Shown piece after piece: positions 56,490-64,000 of a stretch of DNA of 64,000 nucleotides. A program made the translations under genes and the position numbers. Position 1 is the first letter of the stretch, and every line of letters starts with the position of its first letter. The notes beneath the pieces were generated by a model. That model saw only the letters and a list, made by a program, of their open reading frames with translations. It searched no databases and was not told the origin of the DNA. This DNA is from Hydrogenophilales bacterium (GTDB lineage Bacteria > Pseudomonadota > Gammaproteobacteria > Burkholderiales > Thiobacillaceae), in contig JAHFRD010000006.1 in assembly GCA_023258975.1 (NCBI GenBank), positions 62,001 through 126,000 of the forward strand, read 5' to 3'.

Positions 56490-57133
56490 ACATTTCCCCC
56501 GAACAAATCAGCGAATTCCTCAAACTCAACCCGGATTTCTTCCTCGGCCATCCCGAACTGCTGACGGAAATCACCGTGCCGCATCCCTACAGCGGCCAGG
56601 CGATTTCCCTGGGCGAGCGCCAGGTGCTGGCGCTGCGCGATAAATCGCGCGGCCTGGAAATCAAGTTGCGCGAGTTCATCCAGTTCGCCGAGGAGAACGA
56701 CGCCATCGGCGACAAGCTGCACAAGCTGTCTTTGGGCCTGATGCGCGCCAAGACGCTGGACGCGGCCCTGCAGTCGTTCTACCTGGGGTTGTCGGAGAGT
56801 TTCTCGGTGCCGCATACCGCCGTGCGCATCTGGGCGGGCAACGCGCCGGACATGCCGGAATTCGCCAGGGTGAGCGTGGATATCCAGGTGCTGGTCGAAG
56901 GTTTGAGCCAGCCGCAATGCGGCCCCGACGTGCCGGAGGAGGTGCGTGCCTGGTTTGGCGAGGTGGGCGCGCATCAGAAGTCTTTCGCGCTGGCGCCGCT
57001 CAAGGAAGGCAATCTGACCGGCCTTATGGTGCTGTCCTCCGAGGACAACAAGCGTTTCTATCCGGAAATGGGCACCCTCTATCTGAGCTGGCTCGCGGAA
57101 CTGGCCGGCGCCGCCTGCGCCCGCTTCGTCTGA
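56486..57133 (+). CDS. DUF484 family protein
   Basis: The 215-residue protein starts with a DUF484-type helix pair ([27 protein letters not shown]) and has a GAF-like domain with [33 protein letters not shown]. It is usually between dapF and xerC; xerC is not present here. Its function is unknown, and it may sense a small molecule. Confidence 0.93.
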   Translation: MNISPEQISEFLKLNPDFFLGHPELLTEITVPHPYSGQAISLGERQVLALRDKSRGLEIKLREFIQFAEENDAIGDKLHKLSLGLMRAKTLDAALQSFYLGLSESFSVPHTAVRIWAGNAPDMPEFARVSVDIQVLVEGLSQPQCGPDVPEEVRAWFGEVGAHQKSFALAPLKEGNLTGLMVLSSEDNKRFYPEMGTLYLSWLAELAGAACARFV

Positions 57134-57184
57134 GCGTCTTCGACTCAACCCATGACGGCGGCGTGGCCGCCGTCTTCCCGCATT

Positions 57185-57214
57185 CGTGGCGCCGGCATCC
57201 TTGCCGGCGCCACG
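57185..57214. repeat. CGTGGCGCCGGC palindrome
   Basis: CGTGGCGCCGGC and GCCGGCGCCACG (57185-57196 and 57203-57214) pair around ATCCTT. No T run follows. The rest of the 323-base gap to mraZ holds its promoter. Confidence 0.8.
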
Positions 57215-57362
57215 AGTGGCGTATTTTCCCCCCACTTCGCCACGCCACTTAAAGTGAAGCTTTAAGTTAAGGCGCTATGCCGCTCATTCGAAAAGAACAT
57301 TCGGATGCGCCGCCTGTCTTTCGTAAGTCCTTGAGCCCATTGAAATTTTTCCCATTTCGTCC

Positions 57363-57416
57363 TTGACGGTGGGGATTTGTGTTCTCTATAGTGGGAAGAA
57401 GTGGGAATTGGTGTGG
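57363..57416 (+). promoter_or_regulatory. dcw promoter with MraZ boxes
   Basis: TTGACG (57363-57368) and TATAGT (57387-57392) are -35 and -10 elements with 18-base spacing. TGGGA at 57392, TGGGA at 57402 and TGTGG at 57412 repeat with 10-base period, as in the TGGGN-N5 direct repeats bound by MraZ. This fits autorepression of the cluster. Confidence 0.75.
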
Positions 57417-57456
57417 AATGGTGTCGCCAAGTGGACCACGGAGGAGAATACAAGGC

Positions 57457-57930
57457 ATGTTTACGGGATCAACGCAGATGGCGCTGGACGGGAAGGGTCG
57501 CTTGGCGATTCCCGCGCGCCTGCGCGAGCGCCTGGCGGGCGTTTGCGGCGGTCATCTCGTCTTGACGGCGGATCCGACCAGCGGTTGCCTGCTGCTCTAT
57601 CCCTATCCCGAGTGGGAAAAAATCGCGGCCAAGCTCAATGCGCTGCCCAGCCTGGATCCCATTGCCAAGGAGTTGAAACGCCTGGTGATCGGTTCGGCCG
57701 AAGAAGTGGAGCCGGATGGCGCCGGCCGCATTCTGATTCCACCCATGCTGCGTCGTTTCGCCAAGCTGGAAAAAAGTGTGGCGCTGGTCGGCCAGGGCGA
57801 GAAGTTCGAGCTTTGGGATGACGCGACCTGGCAAGGCCTGTTCGAGCAGGCGGCGCAGTTCCCGCAGCAGTTGGCGGCGGCCGCGCGTGACGGCACCTTG
57901 TCCGAAGGGCTCAAAGGCTTTTCGCTGTGA
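57457..57930 (+). CDS. mraZ: Transcriptional regulator MraZ
   Basis: The 157-residue protein is two SpoVT/AbrB-like domains ([26 protein letters not shown] and [36 protein letters not shown]). It binds TGGGN repeats upstream of its own gene. The ATG at 57457 has GGAGGAG 12-17 bases upstream and AAGG closer. It overlaps rsmH by GTGA. Confidence 0.96.
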   Translation: MFTGSTQMALDGKGRLAIPARLRERLAGVCGGHLVLTADPTSGCLLLYPYPEWEKIAAKLNALPSLDPIAKELKRLVIGSAEEVEPDGAGRILIPPMLRRFAKLEKSVALVGQGEKFELWDDATWQGLFEQAAQFPQQLAAAARDGTLSEGLKGFSL

Positions 57931-58865
57931 GCGGCGCGCATGTTTCCGTGTTGCTGGAGGAAGCCGTCGCCGCGCTGAATTTGAAGGACGACGGGCTTTA
58001 TGTGGATGCCACCTTCGGACGTGGCGGCCACAGTCGGGCGATCCTGGAGAAGTTGGGGCCGCGCGGCGGATTGATCGCGCTGGATCGCGACCCGGCGGCG
58101 GTGGCGGCGGGCGGCGCGCTGGATGACGCGCGTTTTCGCATGATCCATGCGCCGTTCTCGGAGTTGGCCGAGGCGTTGCGGGCGGTGGGTGTGGCCGAAG
58201 TGGATGGGGTGTTGTTCGACCTGGGGGTGTCCAGCCCGCAGTTGGACGAGGCGGAGCGGGGGTTCAGTTTTCGTTTCGACGCCCCTTTGGATATGCGTAT
58301 GGATACCAGCTGCGGCATGACCGCCGCAGAATGGTTGAACCAGGCGCCGGTAGAGGAGATTGCCCAAGTTGTCAGGGACTATGGCGAAGAGCGGTTTGCT
58401 AGGCAGGTTGCGCGGGCGATTGCGCAAGCAAGAACGGATACGCCGCTCGCGAGCACCCGCCAGCTTGCCCAAGTGGTCGCCGGTGCCGTGCGCACCCGCG
58501 AACGCGGCCAGGATCCGGCGACTCGCACGTTTCAGGCTGTGCGGATTTTCATTAACCGGGAGCTTGAAGAGATTGAACAGGCGTTGCCGCAAGCCGCAGC
58601 ATTGCTGAAGACGGGCGGACGTCTGGTGGTAATCAGTTTTCATTCCCTGGAAGATCGAATGGTGAAGCAGTACCTGCGCCGCGAATCGCAGGGCGAGCAG
58701 GTGCCGCTGGAGATTCCCCTGCTTGCCTCCGATCTGCGCGGTGGCTGCCTGCGCCTGATCGGCCGGGCGGTGAAACCCTCCGAGGGGGAATCGAGGAGCA
58801 ACCCGCGCGCGCGCAGCGCGACCCTGCGGGTGGCCGAGCGCACGGGGGTGCCGTGGTCAAGCTGA
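57927..58865 (+). CDS. rsmH: 16S rRNA m4C1402 methyltransferase
   Basis: The 312-residue enzyme has a SAM motif [36 protein letters not shown] and [14 protein letters not shown]. It methylates N4 of C1402 in 16S rRNA. The start is GTG at 57927. It overlaps ftsL by 13 bases. Confidence 0.97.
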   Translation: MSGAHVSVLLEEAVAALNLKDDGLYVDATFGRGGHSRAILEKLGPRGGLIALDRDPAAVAAGGALDDARFRMIHAPFSELAEALRAVGVAEVDGVLFDLGVSSPQLDEAERGFSFRFDAPLDMRMDTSCGMTAAEWLNQAPVEEIAQVVRDYGEERFARQVARAIAQARTDTPLASTRQLAQVVAGAVRTRERGQDPATRTFQAVRIFINRELEEIEQALPQAAALLKTGGRLVVISFHSLEDRMVKQYLRRESQGEQVPLEIPLLASDLRGGCLRLIGRAVKPSEGESRSNPRARSATLRVAERTGVPWSS

Positions 58866-59134
58866 ACCTGATTCTGGTCGCGGCCCTGGTGGCCTGTGCC
58901 CTCACCGTCGTCTCGGCGCGCCATCAGGCGCGCAAATTGTTTATAGCGTTGCAGCAGGAACAGGCGCGCGCGCGCGCCCTGGATGTGGAGTGGGGCCAGT
59001 TGCAACTGGAGATTTCCACCTGGCTGATGCACAACCGGGTGGAAGAAGTGGCGCGTGACCGCTTGAAGATGGCGATCCCCAGCCCCGGGCGCATCTATGT
59101 GCTGCATGCGACCCCGGAAGGGGCGCGGCCATGA
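58853..59134 (+). CDS. ftsL: Cell division protein FtsL
   Basis: The 93-residue protein has one transmembrane helix ([22 protein letters not shown]) and a periplasmic leucine-zipper-like coiled coil ([26 protein letters not shown]). With FtsB and FtsQ it activates septal synthesis. GTG 58853 is the start. It ends four bases inside ftsI. Confidence 0.93.
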   Translation: MVKLNLILVAALVACALTVVSARHQARKLFIALQQEQARARALDVEWGQLQLEISTWLMHNRVEEVARDRLKMAIPSPGRIYVLHATPEGARP

Positions 59135-60876
59135 CCCCTTCGCGCAAATCGCACACCATGCTGCACCTGGACCTGCAACGCTGGCGCATGCGCCTGACCC
59201 TGGCGTTGCTGTTCGGCGGCTTTGCCGCCCTGTCGGCGCGCGCGGTCTACCTGCAGGCCTGGCACAACGATTTCCTCAACGAGGAAGGCGAAAAACGGGT
59301 GCAGCGCGTGGCGCCCATTCCGGCCTATCGCGGCGTAATCAGTGATCGGCGCGGCGAGCCGGTGGCGGTGAGCACGCCGGTGGAAACGATCTGGGTCAAC
59401 CCGCGCCAGGCCAACGCCAGCCCGGAACAGATCAAGGCGCTGGGCAAGATTCTGGAGCGCGACCCCGGCCAGTTGGCGCGCCTCTTCGCCGACAAGAGCA
59501 AGGGCTTCGTCTATCTGGAACGCCAGCTTGAGCCGCCCAAGGCGAACCAGATCATGGCGCTCAACCTGGCCGGCGTGTTCAGCAAGCCGGAATACCGCCG
59601 CTACTACCCGGCCGGCGATGTCATGGGGCATGTGCTGGGCATCACCAACCTCGACGACAAGGGCCAGGAAGGCGTCGAACTGGCTTTCCAGTCCTGGCTG
59701 GCGGGCGAGGCCGGCGCGCGGCGCGTGGTGCGCGACCGCCTCGGCAACGTGGTGGAGGTGCTGGAACAGATCAAGCCGCCCAAGCCGGGCCGCGATCTGG
59801 CGCTCTCCCTGAATCAGCACATCCAGTACCTCGCCTATCGCGAACTCTCGGATGCCGTGGCGAAACACAATGCGCGCGCCGGTTCCGTGGTGGTGCTCGA
59901 CGCGCGCACGGGGGAAATCCTGGCGCTCGCCAACACCCCCAGCTTCAACCCCAACAGCCGCGCCACCTACAGCCCGGAGCGCCTGCGCAACCGCGCGGTG
60001 ACCGATGTGTTCGAGCCGGGCTCCACCATGAAGCCCCTGCTGGTCTCGGCGGCCCTGGATGCCAAGGTGGTGGCGCCGGAAACCACCATCGACACCGGGC
60101 CGGGCTGGTTCATCGTCGGCGACAAGAAAATCACCGACACCCATCCCAAGGGAGTGATGACGGTCGCCCAGGCGATCCAGGTATCCAGCAACGTGGCCGC
60201 TGCCAAGATCGCCCTGGAAATGCGCGGCGAGGACTACTGGCGCCTGCTCAGTCATGCCGGAATCGGGGCGCAGCCCAACTCCGGCCTGCCCGGCGAGGTC
60301 AGCGGCCGCCTGCGCCCGTTCGCCACCTGGCGGCCGATCGAGAAAGCCACGATGGCCTACGGCCACGGGCTTTCCGTGAGCCTGTTGCAACTGGCTCATG
60401 CCTACACCGCGTTCGCCAACGACGGGGTCATGCCCGCGCTCACCACGCTGCGTCGCGAGGGCGTGGCCACCGGAGTGCGCGTGATGTCGGCGGATACCGC
60501 CCGGAAGGTGCTGCCCATGCTGGAAATGGTCACCCAGAACGGCGGCACGGCGCCGATGGCGCGGGTGGCTGGCTATCGCGTCGGCGGCAAGACCGGCACC
60601 GCGCACAAATTCAGGATCAACGGCGGCGGCTACGAGGCGGACAAATACGTCAGTTCCTTCGTCGGCCTGGCGCCGGTCTCCAATCCGCGCCTGGTGGTGG
60701 CGGTGATGATCGACGAGCCGGGCGGCCGCGATTATTACGGCGGTCTGGTCGCCGCCCCGGTGTTCTCCCGCGTCATGGCCGGCGCCCTGCGATTCATGGC
60801 CGTGCCGCCGGATACCCGGTTCGACAGCGACAGCGCCCCCCCGGGCGAGGCGCCCGTGATCGCGGAGTCGGTGTGA
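59131..60876 (+). CDS. ftsI: Septal peptidoglycan transpeptidase FtsI (PBP3)
   Basis: The 581-residue enzyme has a short cytoplasmic N-terminus, a membrane helix (LTLALLFGGFAALSARAVYL) and the transpeptidase. The active-site triad is GSTMKP (Ser about 299), SSN (in VSSNVAAAK) and KTGT (GGKTGTAHK). It crosslinks septal peptidoglycan. The stop TGA overlaps the murE start (TGATG). Confidence 0.97.
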   Translation: MTPSRKSHTMLHLDLQRWRMRLTLALLFGGFAALSARAVYLQAWHNDFLNEEGEKRVQRVAPIPAYRGVISDRRGEPVAVSTPVETIWVNPRQANASPEQIKALGKILERDPGQLARLFADKSKGFVYLERQLEPPKANQIMALNLAGVFSKPEYRRYYPAGDVMGHVLGITNLDDKGQEGVELAFQSWLAGEAGARRVVRDRLGNVVEVLEQIKPPKPGRDLALSLNQHIQYLAYRELSDAVAKHNARAGSVVVLDARTGEILALANTPSFNPNSRATYSPERLRNRAVTDVFEPGSTMKPLLVSAALDAKVVAPETTIDTGPGWFIVGDKKITDTHPKGVMTVAQAIQVSSNVAAAKIALEMRGEDYWRLLSHAGIGAQPNSGLPGEVSGRLRPFATWRPIEKATMAYGHGLSVSLLQLAHAYTAFANDGVMPALTTLRREGVATGVRVMSADTARKVLPMLEMVTQNGGTAPMARVAGYRVGGKTGTAHKFRINGGGYEADKYVSSFVGLAPVSNPRLVVAVMIDEPGGRDYYGGLVAAPVFSRVMAGALRFMAVPPDTRFDSDSAPPGEAPVIAESV

Positions 60877-63800
60877 TGGAATACGCCGCCGTGATCGCCC
60901 AACTACGCGCCCTGGCTCCCGCCGCGCGCGGTATGACCGCCGACAGCCGGCGCGTGTCTCCGGGTGATGTGTTCCTCGCCTACCCCGGCGACATCCATGA
61001 CGGCCGCCGCCACATCGCCGCCGCGATCCACGCCGGTGCCGCCGCCGTGCTCTGGGAACCGGCGGCCCATGCCTGGAATGGCGGCGACGTCGCCAACCTG
61101 CCCGTGGCGAATCTGAAAGAACAGGCCGCCGGCCTCGCCGCCGCCTGGCACGGCAACCCCTCGCGGCAATTGTGGGTGACCGGCATTACCGGCACCAATG
61201 GCAAGACTTCTGTCTCGCACTGGCTGTCCGCCGCCTGGACCGCGCTGGGCCGCAGGACGGCGGCGATCGGCACCATCGGCAACGGCTTCCCCGACGCGCT
61301 GGAAGTGGCCAGCCACACCACCCCGGACGCGGTCAGCCTGCAAGCGTTGCTGGCCGGTTATCGCGATGCCGGCGCCCAGGGCGTGGCGATGGAAGTCTCC
61401 TCGCACGGCCTGCATCAGGGCCGCGTCGCCGAGGTGGCGTTCGATGTCGCGGTGCTGACCAACCTGACCCAGGATCATCTCGATTACCACGGCGACATGG
61501 CCAGCTACGCCGCCGCCAAGGCGCGCCTGTTTGCCTGGCCGGGCCTGAAATGGGCAGTGCTCAACGCGGACGATGAACTGGGCGCCAGCCTGGAGAAGCA
61601 ACTGCGTGGCGGCGCGACCCGGGTAGTGAGCTATGGGCTGCACGGGGGTGATCTCCAGGCGCAACGCCTGAGCGCGAACCACGATGGCCTGCGCATGGAA
61701 ATCGTCAGTCCCTGGGGCATGGGCGAACTGGTGAGCCCGTTGCTTGGCGAGTTCAATGCCTACAACCTGCTCGCGGCGCTTGGCGCGCTGCTCGCCGGGG
61801 GTGTGAAACTGGATGATGCCCTGGCCGCGCTGGCCAGGGTCGAGGCGGTTCCGGGCCGTATGCAGCGGGTAGGAGGCCCGCTCGCGGGCCGAATGAACGC
61901 GGGCGAGCCGACCGTGATCGTCGATTTCGCGCACACCCCGGATGCCCTGGAAAAGGTGCTGGCCACGTTGAAGCCGCTCACCCGGGGCCGGTTGATTTGC
62001 GTGTTTGGCTGTGGTGGTGGCCGCGATTCCGGCAAGCGCCCGGTGATGGGCGCGGTGGTGGCCGAGCGCGCCGATCAGGCCATCGTCACCAGCGACAACC
62101 CGCGCCATGAAGACCCGGCCCACATCATCGCCGACATCCTCGCCGGCATGCCGCCGGGGCAGGACGCCATCGTCGATCGCCGCGCCGCGATCCGTGCGGC
62201 GATCCATGCCGCCGGCCCGGAAGACATCGTCGTGCTGGCCGGCAAGGGACATGAGCCGTACCAGGAAATCGACGGGATCAAAACCCCATTCTCGGATTGT
62301 GAGGAAGCGCGTCAGGCGCTTTCAAGTCGTTCGCCGGGCCGCCCCAAGAATGACTTGGCCCCCTTGGGGGGCGGCTCGGGCGCTTTTCCCGGGCCGGGGC
62401 AGTATTTAATACAAGGAAACAACGTGCGACTACATGAAGCCGCCCAGGCCATCGGCGCCGGCGCCATCGGCGCCGACGTGGCGCTGGGCATCGTCTCCAG
62501 CGACACGCGCGATCTGCCGCCGGGGTGTCTGTTCGTGGCGCTGAAAGGGCCGCGTTTCGATGGCCACGCCTTTGCCGCCCAGGCTTTGGAAAATGGCGCC
62601 GCCGCCGTGATGGTGGCGGCGGATGCCGGCCTGGACGTCGCCCCCGCGCTGCTGGTGGAGGACACCCGCCTCGGCCTCGGTCGGCTCGCGGCCTGGCATC
62701 GCTCGCGCATGCCCGCCAAGGTGGCGGCCATCACTGGCAGCAACGGCAAGACCACGGTGAAGGAAATGCTCGCCGCCATCTGCGCGGCGGCGGCCGGAGA
62801 AAACGCGGTGCTCGCCACCGCCGGCAATCTCAACAACGACATCGGCATGCCGCTGACCTTGTTGCGGCTGACGCCCGAGCACCGTTACGCCGCCATCGAG
62901 ATGGGCATGAATCATTCGGGCGAAATCGCTTACCTGACCGAACTCGCCCGCCCCGATGTGGCGCTGGTCAACAACGCCCTGCGCGCCCATCTGGAAGGCC
63001 TCGGCAGCGTCGAAGCCATCGCCCGCGCCAAGGGCGAGATCTACGCCGGCCTGAAAGACGACGGCATCGCCATCGTCAACGCCGACGACCCGCACGCCGA
63101 ATACTGGCGTGGCCTCGCGGGCGGGCACAAGGTGTTGAGCTTCGGTCGCGCGGAAGGCGCGGACGTGTGCATTCGTGGTGCTCGCGATGGCAACGGTGTC
63201 GTGCTGGACACCCCTCTCGGCCGTATCGAAACCAGCCTGCAAGTCCCCGGCGAGCACAACCTGCGCAATGCCGCCGCCGCGACCGCCGCCGCGCTGGCCC
63301 TGGGCATCCCGCCCGATGCCGTGGCGCGTGGCCTGGCCGATTACGGCGGCAGCAAGGGCCGTCTGCAAGCGCATGCCTGCATCCTCGGCGCAACGCTGAT
63401 CGACGACACCTACAACGCCAATCCCGACTCCGTGGCCGCCGCGATCGAGGTGCTGGCGGCGCGGCCGGGCCAGCGCATTCTGGTGCTGGGTGACATGGGT
63501 GAACTGGGGCCGGATGCCGCCGCGCTGCATCGGGAAGTGGGCGAGCGCGCCGCCAAGGCCGGCATCGACCGCCTGCTCTGTCTGGGCGACCTGTCGGTCA
63601 ACGCGGCGCGGGGTTTCGGCCAGGGTTTGGCAAACAATGCCGCCATGCACTTCGAGCGCATCGAGGAACTGCTGGCGGAAATCGAGTGCGCTTTGAATGT
63701 GGATGTGACCGTGCTGGTGAAGGGTTCCCGCTTCATGAAAATGGAGCGGGTGGTGCAGTCGTTCATGGAGGGAGTGGACAGCCCCCACGCTTCGCTGCCT

Positions 63801-63884
63801 GATGAAGCCCCTACCCTGCGGTACCCCGAGGGGGCGCATTGTCCTCCTCAGGGCGGCCTATCGGAGGACAAGCAATGCTCCTGA
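60876..63884 (+). CDS. murE-murF: MurE-MurF fusion protein
   Basis: One open frame of 1002 residues encodes UDP-MurNAc-tripeptide synthetase (MurE) and then MurF. The MurE part has GTNGKTS near 106-112 and the meso-DAP motif DNPR near 407, so it adds meso-diaminopimelate. It ends near EEARQALSSRS (about 485). A 30-residue linker from a palindromic repeat (SPGRPKNDLAPLGGGSGAFPG) leads into MurF at about residue 517 (VRLHEAAQAIG). MurF has GSNGKTTVKEM and adds D-Ala-D-Ala. No stop lies between them. MurF may also start independently at GTG 62424, which has AAGGAAA five bases upstream. The C-terminal tail SPHASLPDEAPTLRYPEG also comes from a repeat. Confidence 0.92.
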   Translation: MEYAAVIAQLRALAPAARGMTADSRRVSPGDVFLAYPGDIHDGRRHIAAAIHAGAAAVLWEPAAHAWNGGDVANLPVANLKEQAAGLAAAWHGNPSRQLWVTGITGTNGKTSVSHWLSAAWTALGRRTAAIGTIGNGFPDALEVASHTTPDAVSLQALLAGYRDAGAQGVAMEVSSHGLHQGRVAEVAFDVAVLTNLTQDHLDYHGDMASYAAAKARLFAWPGLKWAVLNADDELGASLEKQLRGGATRVVSYGLHGGDLQAQRLSANHDGLRMEIVSPWGMGELVSPLLGEFNAYNLLAALGALLAGGVKLDDALAALARVEAVPGRMQRVGGPLAGRMNAGEPTVIVDFAHTPDALEKVLATLKPLTRGRLICVFGCGGGRDSGKRPVMGAVVAERADQAIVTSDNPRHEDPAHIIADILAGMPPGQDAIVDRRAAIRAAIHAAGPEDIVVLAGKGHEPYQEIDGIKTPFSDCEEARQALSSRSPGRPKNDLAPLGGGSGAFPGPGQYLIQGNNVRLHEAAQAIGAGAIGADVALGIVSSDTRDLPPGCLFVALKGPRFDGHAFAAQALENGAAAVMVAADAGLDVAPALLVEDTRLGLGRLAAWHRSRMPAKVAAITGSNGKTTVKEMLAAICAAAAGENAVLATAGNLNNDIGMPLTLLRLTPEHRYAAIEMGMNHSGEIAYLTELARPDVALVNNALRAHLEGLGSVEAIARAKGEIYAGLKDDGIAIVNADDPHAEYWRGLAGGHKVLSFGRAEGADVCIRGARDGNGVVLDTPLGRIETSLQVPGEHNLRNAAAATAAALALGIPPDAVARGLADYGGSKGRLQAHACILGATLIDDTYNANPDSVAAAIEVLAARPGQRILVLGDMGELGPDAAALHREVGERAAKAGIDRLLCLGDLSVNAARGFGQGLANNAAMHFERIEELLAEIECALNVDVTVLVKGSRFMKMERVVQSFMEGVDSPHASLPDEAPTLRYPEGAHCPPQGGLSEDKQCS
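61869..61890. repeat. GTAGGAGGCCCGC repeat inside murE
   Basis: GTAGGAGGCCCGCTCGCGGG followed by CC is inserted in frame before the strand TVIVDFAHTPDALEK, adding residues in a loop between RMQRV and GEPTVIVDF. It is identical to the repeat at the end of phoU. Confidence 0.85.
62330..62400. repeat. Palindromic repeat forming the MurE-MurF linker
   Basis: GGCCGCCCC and GGGGCGGCTC-type arms with ACTTGGCCCCCTTGG and CGCTTTTCCCGGGCC lie exactly between the MurE and MurF domains. It has no stop codon in the frame used. Confidence 0.7.
63781..63870. repeat. CCCCC-type repeat at the murF end
   Basis: AGCCCCCACGCTTCGCTG and CCCCGAGGGGG make the arms. It resembles the 55059-55222 unit and codes for the last 30 residues of the fusion protein. 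It also places the mraY ribosome site (GGAGG). Confidence 0.65.
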
Positions 63885-64000
63885 TGCTCGCGCAGTGGAT
63901 CGGCCACGACATCCGCCTGTTCAACGTCTTCAACTACATTACCCTGCGCGCGGTGCTGGCGGCGTTGACCGCGCTGGTCATCTCGTTCGTCGTCGGACCC
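63875..64000 (+). CDS. mraY: Phospho-MurNAc-pentapeptide transferase, 5' end only
   Basis: The visible 42 residues are MLLMLAQWIGHDIRLFNVFNYITLRAVLAALTALVISFVVGP, a normal MraY start with the first membrane helix. The ATG at 63875 has CGGAGGACAAG upstream and overlaps the murF stop by 10 bases. It makes lipid I. The rest lies outside the window. Confidence 0.93.
   Translation, partial: MLLMLAQWIGHDIRLFNVFNYITLRAVLAALTALVISFVVGP

Overview
The window is GC-rich, densely coding DNA of a betaproteobacterium, probably an autotrophic or sulfur-oxidising member near the Rhodocyclales, Nitrosomonadales or Hydrogenophilales. Supporting signs are the gene orders metK-lpxL-lpxL-dapF-DUF484 and uvrC-pgsA-tRNA cluster, argH next to algZ/algR, lptM-lysA divergent from cyaY, a PEP-CTERM protein, an H1-like lysine/alanine-rich DNA-binding protein, and a flavocytochrome c sulfide dehydrogenase-type flavoprotein. 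This placement is inferred from gene content; no 16S rRNA gene is present.

Layout. 1-5.2 kb: a sigma-54-type response regulator and its sensor kinase, divergent from an operon of stress proteins and a TSUP exporter that carries a -24/-12 promoter. 5.3-7.9 kb: a Tat-exported FccB-like flavoprotein and a Tat-exported Rieske protein. 8-12.3 kb: an OmpR-type two-component pair, a SulP anion transporter and a Usp protein. 12.3-17.7 kb: a large helical-repeat protein of unknown function, an H1-like protein, lysA, lptM and cyaY. 17.7-24.2 kb: two cNMP-binding-fold proteins, argH, algZ/algR, Nudix, HIT and PEP-CTERM proteins. 24.6-28.7 kb: a nitrate-assimilation block (nitrate transporter, PP2C-kinase fusion, CBS protein, NasT-like ANTAR regulator) behind a second sigma-54 promoter. 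29-32.5 kb: a probable PPi-dependent PEP carboxykinase. 32.6-35.2 kb: a TonB-dependent copper receptor and a PCu(A)C chaperone. 35.3-39.2 kb: phoU, a small operon ending in a Nudix-ThiE fusion and a hypothetical, and ubiK. 39.4-42.3 kb: an outer-membrane protein, glnK and amtB behind a third sigma-54 promoter. 42.3-45.1 kb: an orphan MlaF-like ATPase and a decayed ppc. 45.2-50.3 kb: tRNA-Leu, tRNA-Cys and tRNA-Gly, a PiT transporter, pgsA and uvrC. 50.4-57.1 kb: two Uma2 proteins, metK, two LpxL-type acyltransferases, dapF and DUF484. 57.3-64 kb: the start of the dcw cluster (mraZ, rsmH, ftsL, ftsI, an in-frame murE-murF fusion, and the start of mraY).

Themes. Three intergenic regions carry nearly identical sigma-54 promoters, before the TSUP/Usp operon, the nitrate transporter and the glnK-amtB operon. 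PEP carboxylase is clearly dead (four reading-frame lesions and loss of the catalytic core), while a PPi-type PEPCK is intact 11 kb away, which suggests replaced C4 anaplerosis. Palindromic repeat families are abundant. They abut or supply stop codons (HIT, phoU, Rieske genes), lie inside coding sequence (Nudix-ThiE, murE), and form the linker that fuses MurE to MurF. A separate 130-145 bp element with long inverted-repeat ends occurs twice. No CRISPR array, prophage or transposase was seen.
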